Source of the DNA: Montifringilla adamsi | Lineage: Eukaryota > Chordata > Aves > Passeriformes > Passeridae | Assembly: GCA_017590115.1 (NCBI GenBank) | Contig: JAGGNK010012559.1 | Location: 6,240,789-6,304,788 of the forward strand | DNA: 64,000 bases | Direction: 5' to 3' | In this document: positions 33,539 to 46,300 of the stretch, one piece after another | Position numbering within the stretch: the stretch's first letter is position 1 | How the letters are laid out: every line of letters begins with the position of its first letter | The notes under the pieces: generated by a model | Seen by the model: only the letters and a program-made list of their open reading frames with translations | Told to the model about the DNA's origin: nothing | Database searches by the model: none | Position numbers and translations under genes: made by a program

Positions 33539-36500
33539 ATGGGGCTGAGCGCGGAGGAGGCGGCGGAGCAGGAGGACCGCTTCGACGGGATGCTGCTCGC
33601 CATGGCCCAGCAGCACCAGGGCGGCGTGCGCGAGGTAGCACCGCCGGCATCGGGCGCGGGGAGGGCGGGGCAGGAGCGGAGGAGCGAGCGGGGAGCGGCC
33701 TGGCCTCCTCGGGCCCCGCCCCGGCACGTGGAGCGGGGCCCGCACGTGCGCAGCTCCCGGAGCGGCGGTAACGGCCCCCGGCAGCGCCAGCCCGCTCGTT
33801 AATTAGTGCGGTGTTAATGAGGCCTCGCAGCCCGGCCCCGGTGCCCCGGGAGAGCTCCGGGGGCGCGGCAGTGCCCGTGATGGGTCACAGCGGGGCAAAG
33901 CACCGCAGGGCAGCTGGAGCTGCCCCGTTCACCCTCCCAGCGCAGCCCCGCGAGGCCTGGCCGGGATCCCCCGTGCTCGGGATCACCCCGGTGCATCCCC
34001 GGTGCCACCGGCTGGCGGCTCCGGGATCCAGGCGCTGACCTGCAGCAGGGCCGGGGCGTGTGGGAGCAACATCGCACCCACATCCCACCGAGGTTCTGTG
34101 TCAGCCCCTCACGAGGTGCAGAACCTCGGAGTGGAGCCCCCAGGGGACAGGATTCCCGGGAAATAAAGATTGGCCAAACTCAAGGAGAACGTGGGCTTCC
34201 AGAGGGGATTTGGGGGTGTGCTTCGTGCACTGGTGGTCCCTGGCAGCTGTAAAAATAAGGAGTTTGCAGATGTGCAAAGCTATCTGTATATATAGATAGA
34301 TATATATGGGATGTGGGTATGTAGGCATGCATAAACCCTTTCGTGCCTGGGACAGCAGCCTGGGCTGGGGGAGCAGGAGCTGGGAATAAGCTGCTGCCTT
34401 CAAGCAAAGCACAGCAAGCCCTCTGTGCAGGGAATGCAGGGCTGCCTCTGCTCAGCTCTGCTCAGCCCTGCTCAGCTCACGGGGCTGATTCCAGGGCACT
34501 GCTGGCACAGCCTCAGATAGGGAGGACAAAGGATAAAGGCTGCTCCAGGGACACGAGGTGGCCTTCAGTGACCTGAGCTCACTGCTCCTTGTCTCTCCAC
34601 GCTGTTCCCCAGCTCGTGAACACCTTCTTCAGCTTCCTGAGGAGGAAGACAGATTTCTTCACCGGGGGAGAGGACGGAGTAGCAGAGAAGGTAAAAAATA
34701 AACCTCCAGGCCTTTAGCTCTCCCCCTTCCATCCCACCCGTGTCTGTGCCATGCCAGGGGTTCCCTGCTGGAACAGCTCCCAGCATCTGGGTGCACGTGG
34801 GCACCAGCAGCTCCCGAGGGAAGGAGACCCAGAGCTGCCCCTGTCAGGTGAGGAGCACCCAATTCCCTGCTGGGATGGCACCTCAGTGCAGGTTTCTTGC
34901 CAGGCTCTGGCCAAAGGCTAGTTTGGAAAGCAAACCTGCCAGACACACTGACTTACTGGTGACACAGCAGGTGATAACCCCCGTTAGCTTGTTTGTTCAG
35001 CCCAGGAAAAACACAAAGTCCAGGGCTCTGCACATGCAGCTGCCCCTTGGCTGGGCTGGGGAGCCTGGGCAGAGCATCCCCTGTCCTGCAGGGAGCCCTT
35101 GCTGGACCTGGAGGGGTTCAAGGTCCTTTGAACCCAAACATCCTGTGATTCTCTGAAAGAAGAGAGAAAGGTGAGCGCTGCTGTCGTTTTTGTTGGAATA
35201 GAGAGCAGATCTCCCCCGTTGCTGGAGGCTGTGTGATCCCACCTCAGAGGTGCCTGGCTGCTGTCCAGGGCAGTTCTGTGCCTGTGGAAGAAAAGTGTTG
35301 GTGCCTTGGGTGGTGGCATCTGTCAGAGTGCTTTATGGGCTCCTGGAAAAGTGCCCTGGCACCACGGGAGCCACAACAGACGGGGAAGGAGCTGCTCCCC
35401 AGCCCTGCTGAGCCATGGAAGAGAAAGGAGAGGGTGGGAAAGTCACTGCCTGTTTTGGGGGCCGTGTCAGCAGGCTCGTGGTGTGGGCAGTGACAGGGAC
35501 AAGCTCAGGCACTGAAGGTGGTTTCCTCACCCTGGATCATGGGGTTGGGAGCAGGCTGGGACATCCTGAGGGATGCACATCTTGCATTCTGTACTCCAAG
35601 AGACTGGAGCTGTGTAAACAATCTTTACTCACAAAGCCAAGCAGAAACACTCAGTGCTTGCTTACAAACGACAGCTTGCTTGGAAAAGCTTCTGGATTTC
35701 CCCCCCACCCTGAAGCTCCTGGGATATATATAAAAAAAAATAAATGTTCCCCCTCTGATTCCTTCCTGAGGGTCTGCCTCTGTTGTTTTCTGGGGCAGAC
35801 CTCAGCTCACCTACGTGCTGCTGTGCACAGCACCCCTGGCCTTATCGAGCCTGGGGCAATTCTCTGGCTCCCTGCCTGTGTACTCAGCTTTCCCGCTGAG
35901 CACGCGGCCCTTGCCATCAGAGACCTTGGGATTTTGCCTCCCAGAGTCACAACAGCCTTCAGAGGACTGGGAGCAGGGCTGGAACAAAAGATTCGTGGAG
36001 GAGCTCACCCCTCAGTGTAAAAACAAGTGATTCAAGCATTTCTCCTCTAAGTGGTGGCACTGAGGCTCCATCTGGAGAAAAGCCCAGGTGTGGGGAAGGT
36101 CAGAAGTAGGGAAAGGAGTTGGATCTGGTGTGGCCAGCTGTCCTGGAGGTGTGGAGTAGCTTCAGAGGGCTGGGCTGGGCATCAGCTCGTCCTGCTGGGG
36201 TTGCACAAAGCACAAAATTAGTGGAGCATTTTTATTTCACTGTTCTCTCCTGGAAACATACTCCCTGTGTAACTAGGAAGGACTACATTTAAATATTTCA
36301 ATTTTTCTATTTTTCCTCCCTTTTCACTTCCTCCTCTGTTTTTTGAATTGAAAAATCTCTAGATTTGCAGTCACACAAAAATTGAGTGAATATGAAGGGA
36401 AGATGAAGTCACATCTGTGTGACTCAGCACACGTTCTGTGACCGAGCTGGCTGGGTTTGGGTGTGAAGGGTGCTGTTTAACCCGTGTTGCCCTGTCCCCC

Positions 36501-39500
36501 AGCTGATCACAGAGGCCTTCAGCCACCACAAAAAGCCACCATCCAAGTGGGTGTCCAACAGCTGGACATCCCCTGGTGCCCAGCTGGATCTCCAGACCTC
36601 CAGGGACAGCAGATCCACACCCCGTGCTGCTCAGGAGAGCGAGCTGGCTGGGTTTGGGTGTGAAGGGTGCTGTTTAACCCGTGTTGCCCTGTCCCCCAGC
36701 TGATCACAGAGGCCTTCAGCCACCACAACAAGCTGGCTCAGAAGGAGCGGCGCGAGAAGAAGGCGCGGCAGGAGGCCGAGCGGCGCGAGAAGGCCGAGCG
36801 CGCCGCGCGCCTGGCCGGCCAGCGCCAGCAGGACAGGGGCTGCCCCCAGCCCGGCGAGCCTCGCATCAAGGAGCTCACAGAGGAGGAGGCAGAGAGGCTG
36901 CAGCTGGAAATCAACCAGGTGAGAGCCTCTCAGGTACCCACGGGTGCAGCTTTGTGCTCCCTGCGGCTGGAGGGGGTAGAGCGGCTCAGGCTTGCTCTTT
37001 GCCCAGGATCTTCCCCTTGCAGTGCCTCTTTGCTGTAGCTTTTCTAAGGGCTGAAGATTCCCTGTTTTCAAAGTGGGATGCAGTGAGCGGTGCTCTTCAG
37101 CTGGAGCTGAAGGGCTGAGGCCATCTAGTGCCAGCTCAGGAGGTGACACAAAGTGCCAGCTCCCGGCTGAGCGTGTTCCTCTCTTCTCTTTTCAAACAGA
37201 AGAAAGAGGCACAAGGGCAGGGTAACAGTGTCCCAGTGAAACCCTCGGAGGAGGAAGGTGAATCTTCAGATTCCAACAAACAGGTAAAACTCGTCTGGAG
37301 ATACTTCAGATGCATAAAATGGTTTGGGTTGGAAGGGACCTTAAAGCTCATCCCGTTCCACCCTCTGCCATGGCACCTTCCAGCACACCAGGTAGCGCCA
37401 AGCCCTGGCCAAAATACACACTCTGAAAATACAAATTAGACAATTTGGCTTTAAAAATGCACAGCTAATTCCTAAATGTGCCAGTACAGAGGGCTTATGG
37501 GTTTTTTCTTGTAGTCATGTTTTACCAGAAGCAGCTGTTAATTATGGAGCTAAATTTAAGGGGATATAAAATACAAACAACTGACCTATAAAACCTAAGA
37601 GCTGTTGTTAACAATGGAAACTGGAAAAGCTTCTTTCTTTATCTTGGATTGCTTAGGGGACAGATGATGAAGAGGAAGATGAGAAGGATAAAGGAAAACT
37701 TAAGCCCAACTCTGGCAATGGAGCTGACCTTCCAAATTATAGATGGACACAGACTCTTTCAGAGCTGGATGTGAGTAGTGCTTCCTGACCAGGATCTGAG
37801 GACTCTGAGACAGGGAGTAAGAGCAGGTGCTGCTAAGAGGGGAAGCCAATTCCCTGTGTCCCAGTTGCCTCTGGAAGTTTGTTGGAAACAGCAGTGTTTC
37901 AATAGCTGGGAGAGAGCTTTGTAACTCAGTAGAATTCCCAGGAACTGTAGTTTTCCAAATTTTGGTTTTGTTTTAACCAGGCATCAAAATCTGCTTCCCT
38001 TTTTATGGTCCCTTCCTTTCACCTCCTGCTGGCTCAGTACCTGAAGGAAAAGAGTCCCTGCTCTGAGTGGCTCTGGTGAAGCCAAGGCAGGAAGGGTTGG
38101 AACAGCAGCATGGGAGGGTGAGGAGGACTTTCCCTGCCCAGCTGCTCAGATCTGCTCCTTTTTGCTGCAGCTGGCTGTCCCCTTCAAGGTGAGCTTCAGG
38201 CTGAAGGGCAAGGACGTGGTGGTGGACATCCAGAGACGCCGCCTCAAGGTGGGCCTCAAGGGCCACCCTCCTGTCATTGATGGAGAGCTCTTCAACGAGG
38301 TCAAGGTGGAGGAGAGCTCCTGGCTCATTGAGGATGGCAAAACAGTCACCGTGCACCTGGAGAAGGTAAAGCAGGATGGGCTGGGCAGGAGTCAGGCTGG
38401 GCTGCCTCTTTGGGCCCTCAGCTGAAACAGCCACCGTGGTTGTCCTGGCACAGTGTCAGTGCCACTGCTAGTGGGGTATTTAAGCTCCTCCATCTTCAGC
38501 CTAATTTTATGCTGTTCCAGAATACCCAGTGTATTTCTCAGCAGTTCAAGAGAAGCTGGAAGGAAATCAGTCATTTTAGTGTTGTCCTTTAGTGTGTTTT
38601 GACATCTGTTAGTGACAGGAAAATCCAGGGACAGACCTCCTTGTGTCCCTCCTTGTGTCCCCTCTGGGCCTCTCCAGGTGGTGTGTTGCAATCTCATTTA
38701 TGTCATGCCAAATGGGACATCTGACATTCTCTCAGATCTCCCAGCTGTGAAAATTTAGGCTGCCTAAAGTAATTTGAAAGAAAAATACCCTTTATCTGTG
38801 TTTACTGATATTTGGAAGACTGTCAAATAAAGTTTGATTCCATAATTTTTTTTCCTGTGACTGAGACTTAAAAACCCTAGAACAAGTCCAAGAAGGATAA
38901 ACTGGTTTTGCTTCTTCGTCCTCTAGATCAACAAAATGGAATGGTGGAACAAACTGGTCTCCACAGACCCAGAAATCAACACCAAGAAAATTAACCCAGA
39001 GAACTCCAAGGTAAGAATCCTTCTGTTTTATGGGACAGAGCCTGCTCAGGAATTAGCTCAGTTGAGCCCAGAGTTGTTCCAATGTGGATCTTGCTTTCAG
39101 TTGTCAGACCTGGACAGCGAAACTCGCAGCATGGTGGAGAAGATGATGTACGACCAACGACAGAAGTCCATGGGCCTGCCCACCTCTGACGAGCAGAAGA
39201 AGCAGGATATTTTGAAAAAGTGGGTGCAGCTCATTCCTTTGTGTGGCTTTGCCTTCCCAAATGCCTTCTCCTCTTCCTCTCTGGCACAAATAAGGGAACA
39301 GCAGCTTGGCCTTCGGTGCTAGCCGTGCTCACCTGTGCACATCTCTGTATTGGTGGCCACCCAGCAGTGCCTGTAAAAGCCTGTGGGGGTAGAAAGCCTA
39401 GTGGGAAAATCTGGGAATAGCCTAGCTCTGCAATTGTCTTAATCTGCTGATTTCAAGTCCAGAAGGCACATTTAGAACTGGAGGTGCCATCTCTGCTGAA

Positions 39501-40939
39501 CTTTAACATGGTCTTGATTGGTGTCTAATCTCCCTCGGTAGCCAGCTAATCTCCCTCCCTCCCTCCCTGCACTTGCCTCCAGACAGTTGTCCCCAAGCCA
39601 CTTTTATGGCTTTATTGCCCTGTTTGGCATAAATTCACTGCGGCAGGGAAATGTTTCCTGGAGCTCCCAAGGCCATTTGGGAAGGTGTGGAGGCAATTCT
39701 GGGTCACACAGCTTCTTCAGCAAGTGTAGCCCCACACCTTATCTCTGGGTGAGGGATTACTGTGGCTGACCTGGCTCCTCGGCGTTACCTGTAGTGCCAA
39801 AAGCTTCTCTGTGAAGTGACTGGGGTTTGGGCAGAGAGCAGGCTGCCCTGGTGCTCAGTGGGGTGGGAAGCACCTCTGCTCCTGGAGGCCACATGCAGGA
39901 CACCTCGCTGGCAGCGCCACTTGTTTGGTGCTCTGGAAGCTGGCAGAGGATGGAGAGGAAGTTTAGACTTTGTCCAGGGCAAAGGTGACTCAGTGACACC
40001 CATGTGGGTGCTGATGTCTGCCAGTGGAGCTGTCCTGGCTGCCAAACAAGGACACGATCCTCACAGCACGGGTGGCCCTGGACGTGGAGAGTGGAAACGC
40101 TGTGGGGGCGTTCCAGGGGAAGCCCTGAGATGGGAGCACAAAGGAGACCAAGCTGCCCTGGCTTGCAGGGTGTGTGTGAGGCCTCCACAGGGCTGTGAAG
40201 TGTTGTGTCCCTTGGGGAGCAGAGCAGAGCAGCCTCTGTGTGCACTGGGCACTCCTGGGCACAGAGCACTGCCCTCAGAACGTCCCAATGTGGCAGCCTG
40301 AGTCCAGATAGTCCCTGGAAGGTGTCCCTGTCCATGCTGGGGGCTGGAACAAGATGATCTCTAAAATCTCTTCCAGCCCACACCATTCTGGGGTTCCCTC
40401 TGCTGGGACTGCAGTACTTTTGAAATCAGGTTGCACCTGGTGTAAAACCAGGCTCCTCTGGTCACGTCCTCCCTGAGATTCTGCTGGCAGAGCACTGGGA
40501 CATTCCCCATGTTCCAGTAAAGCTGCCAGCCCTAATCTGCCTTCACCATCTCCCCTGTGCCCCACAGTCAGTGTCGTGGCTGCTCTGTGCCCAGCCCAGA
40601 GGCAGCACTGAAGGGTGTGTGTTGGATAATTAACAGCTCCCGTGTCTCTGGCTTGCTGACCTGCTAGGCTGGCAGGAATGCTGCTCCCACTGACCCAGGG
40701 AAAAGGTGTTTGTAGGGAAAGTCCAGGGAATGTGTCCCAAGGAGCTCAGCAGAGCCCTCCCTGCTGTGGAGGGCGTGGGGCTGCAGCAAAACTCCACAGA
40801 GCAGGAAGCAGGAACCCTTCCCTCCCCAAACAGAGCTGTTTGGCTCCTGCTGACTCACCCAAACTCTTGTCTTTGTTTTCCTTGCAGGTTCATGGAGCAG
40901 CATCCAGAAATGGACTTTTCAAAGGCTAAATTCAACTGA
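33539..40939 (+). CDS. NUDC: NUDC, nuclear distribution protein C (dynein/HSP90 co-factor)
   Basis: Conserved chaperone co-factor that stabilises dynein-pathway clients such as LIS1 and works in mitosis and cytokinesis. Nine exons: 33539-33634, 34613-34690, 36700-36918, 37200-37283, 37657-37770, 38171-38365, 38927-39010, 39101-39219 and 40888-40939. They join to 346 residues (human 331). Exons 1-2 give the N-terminal [15 protein letters not shown] and [16 protein letters not shown]. Exon 3 encodes a highly charged coiled-coil ([20 protein letters not shown]). Exons 5-7 hold the CS/p23-like domain: [48 protein letters not shown]. Exons 8-9 end [19 protein letters not shown] and MDFSKAKFN. The extra length is mainly in the exon 1, 3 and 4 linkers. 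All introns are GT-AG. The exon 3 acceptor is duplicated upstream. Confidence 0.97.
35085..35162 (+). repeat. CR1 3' tail fragment in NUDC intron 2
   Basis: Plus-strand GGAGGGGTTCAAGGTCCTTT and GAACCCAAACATCCTGTGAT then TCTCTGAAA resemble the CR1 3' terminus. It is short and diverged. Confidence 0.6.
36443..36728 (+). repeat. NUDC: Duplicated NUDC intron 2/exon 3 boundary
   Basis: About 89 bp at 36,443-36,531 is repeated at 36,640-36,728 (offset 197 bp), essentially identical. Each copy includes the pyrimidine tract TGCCCTGTCCCCCAG and the first coding bases of exon 3 (LITEAFSHH). Copy 2 continues as the real exon 3. Copy 1 diverges after the CCACCACAA bases and runs into unrelated sequence with a stop in frame near 36,701. 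The 108 bp between the copies has no coding similarity to NUDC. Confidence 0.95.
37318..37395 (-). repeat. CR1 fragment in NUDC intron 4
   Basis: Plus-strand AATGGTTTGGGTTGGAAGGG then ACCTTAAAGCTCATCCCGTT: reverse-oriented CR1 3' end, starting about 35 bp after exon 4. Confidence 0.88.
40305..40393 (+). repeat. CR1 fragment in NUDC intron 8
   Basis: Plus-strand CTGGAAGGTGTCCCTGTCCA, then AACAAGATGATCTCTAAAAT and CTTCCAGCCCACACCATTCT, a CR1 3' end without its final octamers. Confidence 0.8.
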
Positions 40940-41362
40940 GCTCTCCCCCTTCCCCCCCTCTTTCAGTCAGCCCCTTGAATGGGGCAGGATATGTGTGGTT
41001 GGATATTCCTCACCTTGGGCAAGTTAAACTTCAGCATCCCCCACCCGAGCTTGCTGTGGAGGCACCTGCTCCGTCACCCTCAGTGTCCTGGGGCAGCAGG
41101 CAGGGCCCCAGAGCAGCTCCAGACAGAGCCATCTGCCACAATTCCCAAGGGGCAGCGAGGAGAGAAGGAGGGCTTAGAGCAAAAAGGGTGTTAGGGCTGA
41201 GAGAGCCAGGCCTGAGAGGTTTTGGGATAAATCCTTGAGGTGTTGCTTCGCTTCCCTGGGCTGCTCTGAGCTGCTCGTGTGCTCTTTGCCACTGGCACAG
41301 GTACTCCTGAGTTCTGCTCCCTCCTGCTCTCCTGTGAAAACAAGGGTCAGTTTATTTTGTAA

Positions 41363-41368
41363 AATAAA
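41363..41368 (+). terminator. NUDC: NUDC poly(A) signal
   Basis: AATAAA preceded by a T-rich TTTATTTTGTAA and followed by TCTTTTTCTGCC, about 425 nt after the NUDC stop. It is the first canonical signal downstream. Confidence 0.85.
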
Positions 41369-42367
41369 TCTTTTTCTGCCTTCTTGGGAAGGGAGAACAG
41401 CAGTTGAAAAGCACAGCTATTGCAGTGGAGACAGACCCTGCTTCTCCTTGCTGCTGCTCCTCTTTGTGCCAGGAGTGGGACAGCTGGAGCACTCCGGGGC
41501 CCCCAGCACAGGCGGAGGGCTCAGCCTGCTGTCCTGGAGCAAGGAGAGGCTGGAGAGGCTGTGGCTGTGGCTGGGAGAGGACGTGGGGGGCGTTGGGGAT
41601 GCTGTTGTTGCTGGGAGTGTCTCCTGCCTCTTCCCCAAGAGCCTCTCTCCCCTCTGGCCACGCGCTGTGCGAGCTCCTGCTGCCGAGTGGCATCACTCTG
41701 CATGTTCCTGTCTTTGTTAAAGCTGCAGTGCAACATAAAGGAAAACAAGTGGAATATCTCAGGCAGAGCGTGTGGTTTCTTTGGCAGAAGGGATCAGGGA
41801 TCCAGGCTGGGAGGGAGAAGGGAGGGGTGCTGTGCCTGTGCTCTCTGCCTGTGGATACCTCTCGTGCTCCCAGCTCCGGACTGATGGTCTCTCCCTCCCT
41901 CAGGAGGTGGCACTGGGAGCTGTGTCTTGCTCAGGAGTGCTGCTGAGCCCCATTCCCATCTCGAACCCCAGGGTGGCTGCTCCAGGCTCTGCTCTCCGCA
42001 GAGCAGCCCGTCACCTCCCCAGAAGCCACCCTTGCCCCAGGTCTCCTTTATGCCCAGCTAACAAGGAGAGTGTCAGGAAATCCTGGGCTCCATCGCAGAC
42101 CCCTGCTGCTGTGGCTCTTCCCTCTGCCTCCCCCAAACATCTCCAACTCCTCCCCGAGGGATGGGCACAAACGGCTGAAAATCGAGTTTGGGCAAAGTCC
42201 GGCCTGGCGCAGCACCTGGCGTGGTGGGGTTGTTTTCTGAGCAGCAGAGCACGAATGTTTGCATGAAGTCTCTGTTTTACAGACTCAGCCCAGCAGAGCG
42301 AGGACCCAGATCGGGGCAGCTGCCTCTGGACTGCTCTGGGCTGGATCTTCCTGCCTGCTTTTCTTAC

Positions 42368-42640
42368 AGATCACCTACACCCACCTGCCTTGACCCTACA
42401 CCCACCCTACACCCACCTGCCTTGACCCTACACTCACCTGCCTGTCTGTGCTTTGGCCCTGATAAAAGAGCAGCATCTCCTGTTTTTACACACCCACCCG
42501 CCTTGACCCTACACTCACCCCACACCCACCTGCCTTGACCCTACACTCACCCCACACCCACCTGCCTTGACCCTACACTCACCTGCCTGTCTGTGCTTTG
42601 GCCCTGATAAAAGAGCAGCATCTCCTGTTTTTATAAAAGC
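42368..42640 (+). repeat. Nested tandem repeat (CACCTGCCTTGACCCTACAC)
   Basis: Short units CACCTGCCTTGACCCTACAC or ACACCCACCCTAC are iterated. A larger block of about 78 bp, ending GATAAAAGAGCAGCATCTCC then TGTTTTTA, occurs twice (about 42,411-42,489 and 42,558-42,636). Confidence 0.88.
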
Positions 42641-43230
42641 TGAACTATGCTGGATTTGAAGATTTTAGCCCCAGAATGAGGAGCTACCTGCCTGGTCTGT
42701 GGGACAGGTGAGCTGGGAGGGCTCAGCTGCTCTGGGGTGTGATGAGCTTCACCCCGTTCTCAGCTCTGTCAGCGAACCCCAGGGAAGCTGGGGGAGAGTT
42801 TTTGGGGGGAAGGAGTCAGTGGGAGAATGGGGCCACCCCTGGTGCCCTGACCCTGCAGGAGGTGAACGCCCGGGCCGTGTTTGTGAACGTGGCTGATCCC
42901 AGAGCTGCCCCTGGACTTCGCCCCCTCGGCAGCGGAACAGAAGGTGTTCCCCTGCCGGCCTTGTCCCCTGCCAACACCCCTGGCCACCACTGTCCCCAGG
43001 CCAAAGTCAGGTGGGAGCACCCTTTTGCTTCCCCTGGGATAAACCCTGCTGGGTCCCAGCAGCGGCTCAAGGCTTAAGGAGTGCAAAGCCCCACCTCAGT
43101 GAGTCCCTGGAGACCCCGGAGTGTGGCCTTGTCCTGTGCCAGGGCAGGGAAATGCTGGGCAGCAGCAGGACCCACACCCTGCTGTGGTGCCCGAGCCCCC
43201 GCAGAGCAGGGAGGGCAGTGCTGGACAGGG

Positions 43231-43344
43231 CCAGGTCACCCAGGTCCCTGTGGCTCCCCACACCTGTGCCAGGTCACCCAGGTCCCTGTGGCTCCCCACA
43301 CCTGTGCCAGGTCACCCAGGTCCCTGTGGCTCCCCACACCTGTG
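43231..43344 (+). repeat. 38-bp tandem repeat, three copies
   Basis: Three essentially identical 38-bp units starting CCAGGTCACCCAGGTCCCTG at 43,231, 43,269 and 43,307. A partial fourth begins at 43,345 (CCAGGTCACCTGG). Confidence 0.93.
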
Positions 43345-46300
43345 CCAGGTCACCTGGAGCAGCCGTTCTGGTGCTGCCACCAGCCGGAGGGCAGAGCCTG
43401 CAGCTCCTCACCTGTAAAAGCAAGGCCTTGGCAGGCACAGCAGGCTCTGCACAGAGCTTTCTGTAGGGTACAGTATTCCCCAGTCGTTTATTTTTTTTCC
43501 TTAACAGCAGCTCCTGGCTTAGCTTTTATTAATGAATATTGCAGCTCAGAGCATTTGGGAAATATCCCAGACTGCAGGACTGCTTTGGGAAGAGCAATGG
43601 AACAGCAAAACCCCGAGGAAGGGAACAGGATCAGCGAATATTGGATGTCACTGTGTCGTTTTAGGAGGAGCCTCAGAGCTCTGTTACTGCAAGGGCCAGG
43701 CTGTGAGGAATTAAGAGTCCATCCATCTGCTTCCTAATGCCTAAGCCACACTGAAACAAATAATTCAGCAGCTCAGGGTGTGGATCTGCAGAAGAATTTC
43801 TTTAACAATCCTGCAGAGCTCCTGAGCTGCCCTCACCTGATCCCAGGGACTGTGGGCAGGGGGACAGCTCGGGCTGGGCAGGACAGGGATCCCTCTGGGG
43901 CCATGGCACAGCAAGGACCCACAAAGTGGGAGTGTCTGGAGACTCCTGGCAAAACCAAGCCCAATAAAACCAAACAATGTCTTCAGGAAAAGCCAGGTGC
44001 TGAGTCAGGCTCCCAGAAGGAAGCACCTGGGTGAGAGAACTCCTCCACAGGTAAAGGCTCTCGTGTTTGTGAGGTCTCCACTTGGGCAACCCAGTCAGCT
44101 CACTCAGCAGAACACTCAACACATGCTCAGAGCAAAAACCACTCCAGCAAGAGCCAAGACAGCTCCATCCACAGCAAACAACTCCCTGCAGACAGAAACC
44201 CCATGGACTCATCCCACGTGTGGATGTGAGCCAGGAAACCCAAACTGGGAAGCTGCTGAACACAACTGGGCTGACAGGCCCCACCCAGCTGGTCTGAGGG
44301 CTCCAGACACAAAAACATCCCCAGAGACCCTTCCCAGCCAAGAGAAGGCAGCATTTACCTGCTCATGGCTCTGAAATCCTCCCAGGAAACACATCCTGGT
44401 CCTGTGCACAGGGAAACCCCCAGGGCTCCTGCCCAGCCCCTGCCCTGCAGGGTGAGGGAAGGTCAGCAGCCAGGAATGGAGCCCTGCAGGTTATCCTGGG
44501 GTTTGTCCTGACATTGGGAAGTGCAGAACTGGTCCTTCAAGTCCCGGGGTCAGAGGCTGGGCCACCCTCCATCCCTGAGCTGATGCTGAGGACCAAACCC
44601 CACATGTGCTGCCACGAGCTGGTGACATCACAGGGACAACCTGAGACTTCTTCCCCAGGCTCAGCTCTTCCAGAGCTCAGTTCCAGCATCACGCCCAGGG
44701 AAGGTCCAGGTTTGCCTGCAGGACAACAAACACTTCCCCAGAGGCTCCTTCATTTGCCTCCAGACACCAGCCTGACATTCAGGATGCCCCTGGAGCTACC
44801 AAATGGGTGAAAATGTCTTTGTCCCCCTGGGACTGCAGGAATCAGCCACCCTCTGAGCAACCCCCAGCCCAGGATCCCCAAGCTGGTGAAAACAGGAATG
44901 TAAAAGTCACAGCACAGCAAAGAGCACAACTTTTACTTTATAAAAAAGACCAAACCAGAACATTTAAGGCCAGTGAGTGCAAAAGAATCCCACAAGACAC
45001 CACAGGTGAACCAGCTTCAGGGACCATCGAGCTGACAGTCTTCCTCTTAGTGAGTTTTTGGGGGGCTTGGGTTTTTTTGGCCAGTTTAATCCCCACATGC
45101 TCACTCTTCATACCCAGACTAGCCACTAAAATGTGTATCTGCTCTGCAGCAGTGACTGCAGCTCAGCCCTCGTCTCCAGCACAGCCCAGGAGCTGTGTCA
45201 GTGTGACCCACGCGACACCTCAGCGCTCAGCTTTGAGGAAACTTGTCCAAAATAACAATGTACAAACCCAGGAGAAGCAGAAGCCAAGCAGGTCCCTCAG
45301 GACAGGCAGCACTGGGAAGGAGGTGACCTCACCCAGCTCCCCTGGGAGTCCCAGCCTGGCCTTGCTTCAAGTCTTTCCCTTGTATAAACTCGATTTCTCA
45401 TAAATCAACAGCTTTAAACACAAAGCAGGGAGGGGAAGCCAAATCCAAGGCTCAGTCCCTTCCCTTCATCCTTGAAACGTCTCTGTCAGTGTCTCCAGGT
45501 GTGGTCTCAGTAATGCCCCTGGTTCCTGGAAGCACACTCTGAAAACAGCCAGTTTACAGAAACAGGCTCTAACAGGGACTACAACTGTCCATTTCAAAGG
45601 GGTTTGGCCTTTTAAAGGAGCCTGAGAGCTCGTGAGAGGAATTAAACCCTTCCTCCCTGCCCAAACTTCTGAAGAGCAATCACAAGCTATAAAATAAAGG
45701 CACATTTCAATTCAACTAAGGCACATTTCAGTTCAATTAAGGGACATTTCAGCCCAACTGAGGCACATTCCAGTCCACCTAAGGCACAAAACCACGGTCC
45801 ACACCGAAGCCCAGGGCCTGTTTGGGCTTCCCTCTCCCCAAAATCCAGTGGGTGTGTTTATCCTATGGCTGCTAAATTAAATGAAGCATTTTCTGCTCAT
45901 GTCCAAGGGCACCCAAAGCTCCAAAGAAGTCCCATGGCTCGACGTGTTTACTTTGTGATAAACCACCAAGTGGCAACACCACAGATGCAGCTTCCTCCTG
46001 CTGCAGCCCTCCAGGTCAGCTGGCACTGAGCCCTGGGGACAGCAGTGCCCATCTCCTGGCTCCCACTGCCTCCAGGGAGCCCCGAAGGGAAGGAGCAGCT
46101 GCTGAGTGCCCACAGGGCAAGGCAGGGACCAGCAGTGCCTCACAAACCCTCTGCTGACACTCAGGAGCCTTTCCTTTTGAGGCAAACCAGGGGATTTGAA
46201 GGGGTTTTTTAGCAGGACCGTCAAACAGCCCAGTTCTGAACCATGGAAAGTCAGGAGTGAATTGAGTGTTCCCTTCACCTGCCACAATCCTGCTCCAGGC

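Noticed and set aside
36503..36703. An alternative coding exon of NUDC starting at the upstream acceptor copy
   Set aside because: Beyond the first about nine codons the frame has no NUDC similarity and hits a stop. It is treated as a decoy acceptor, not an exon.
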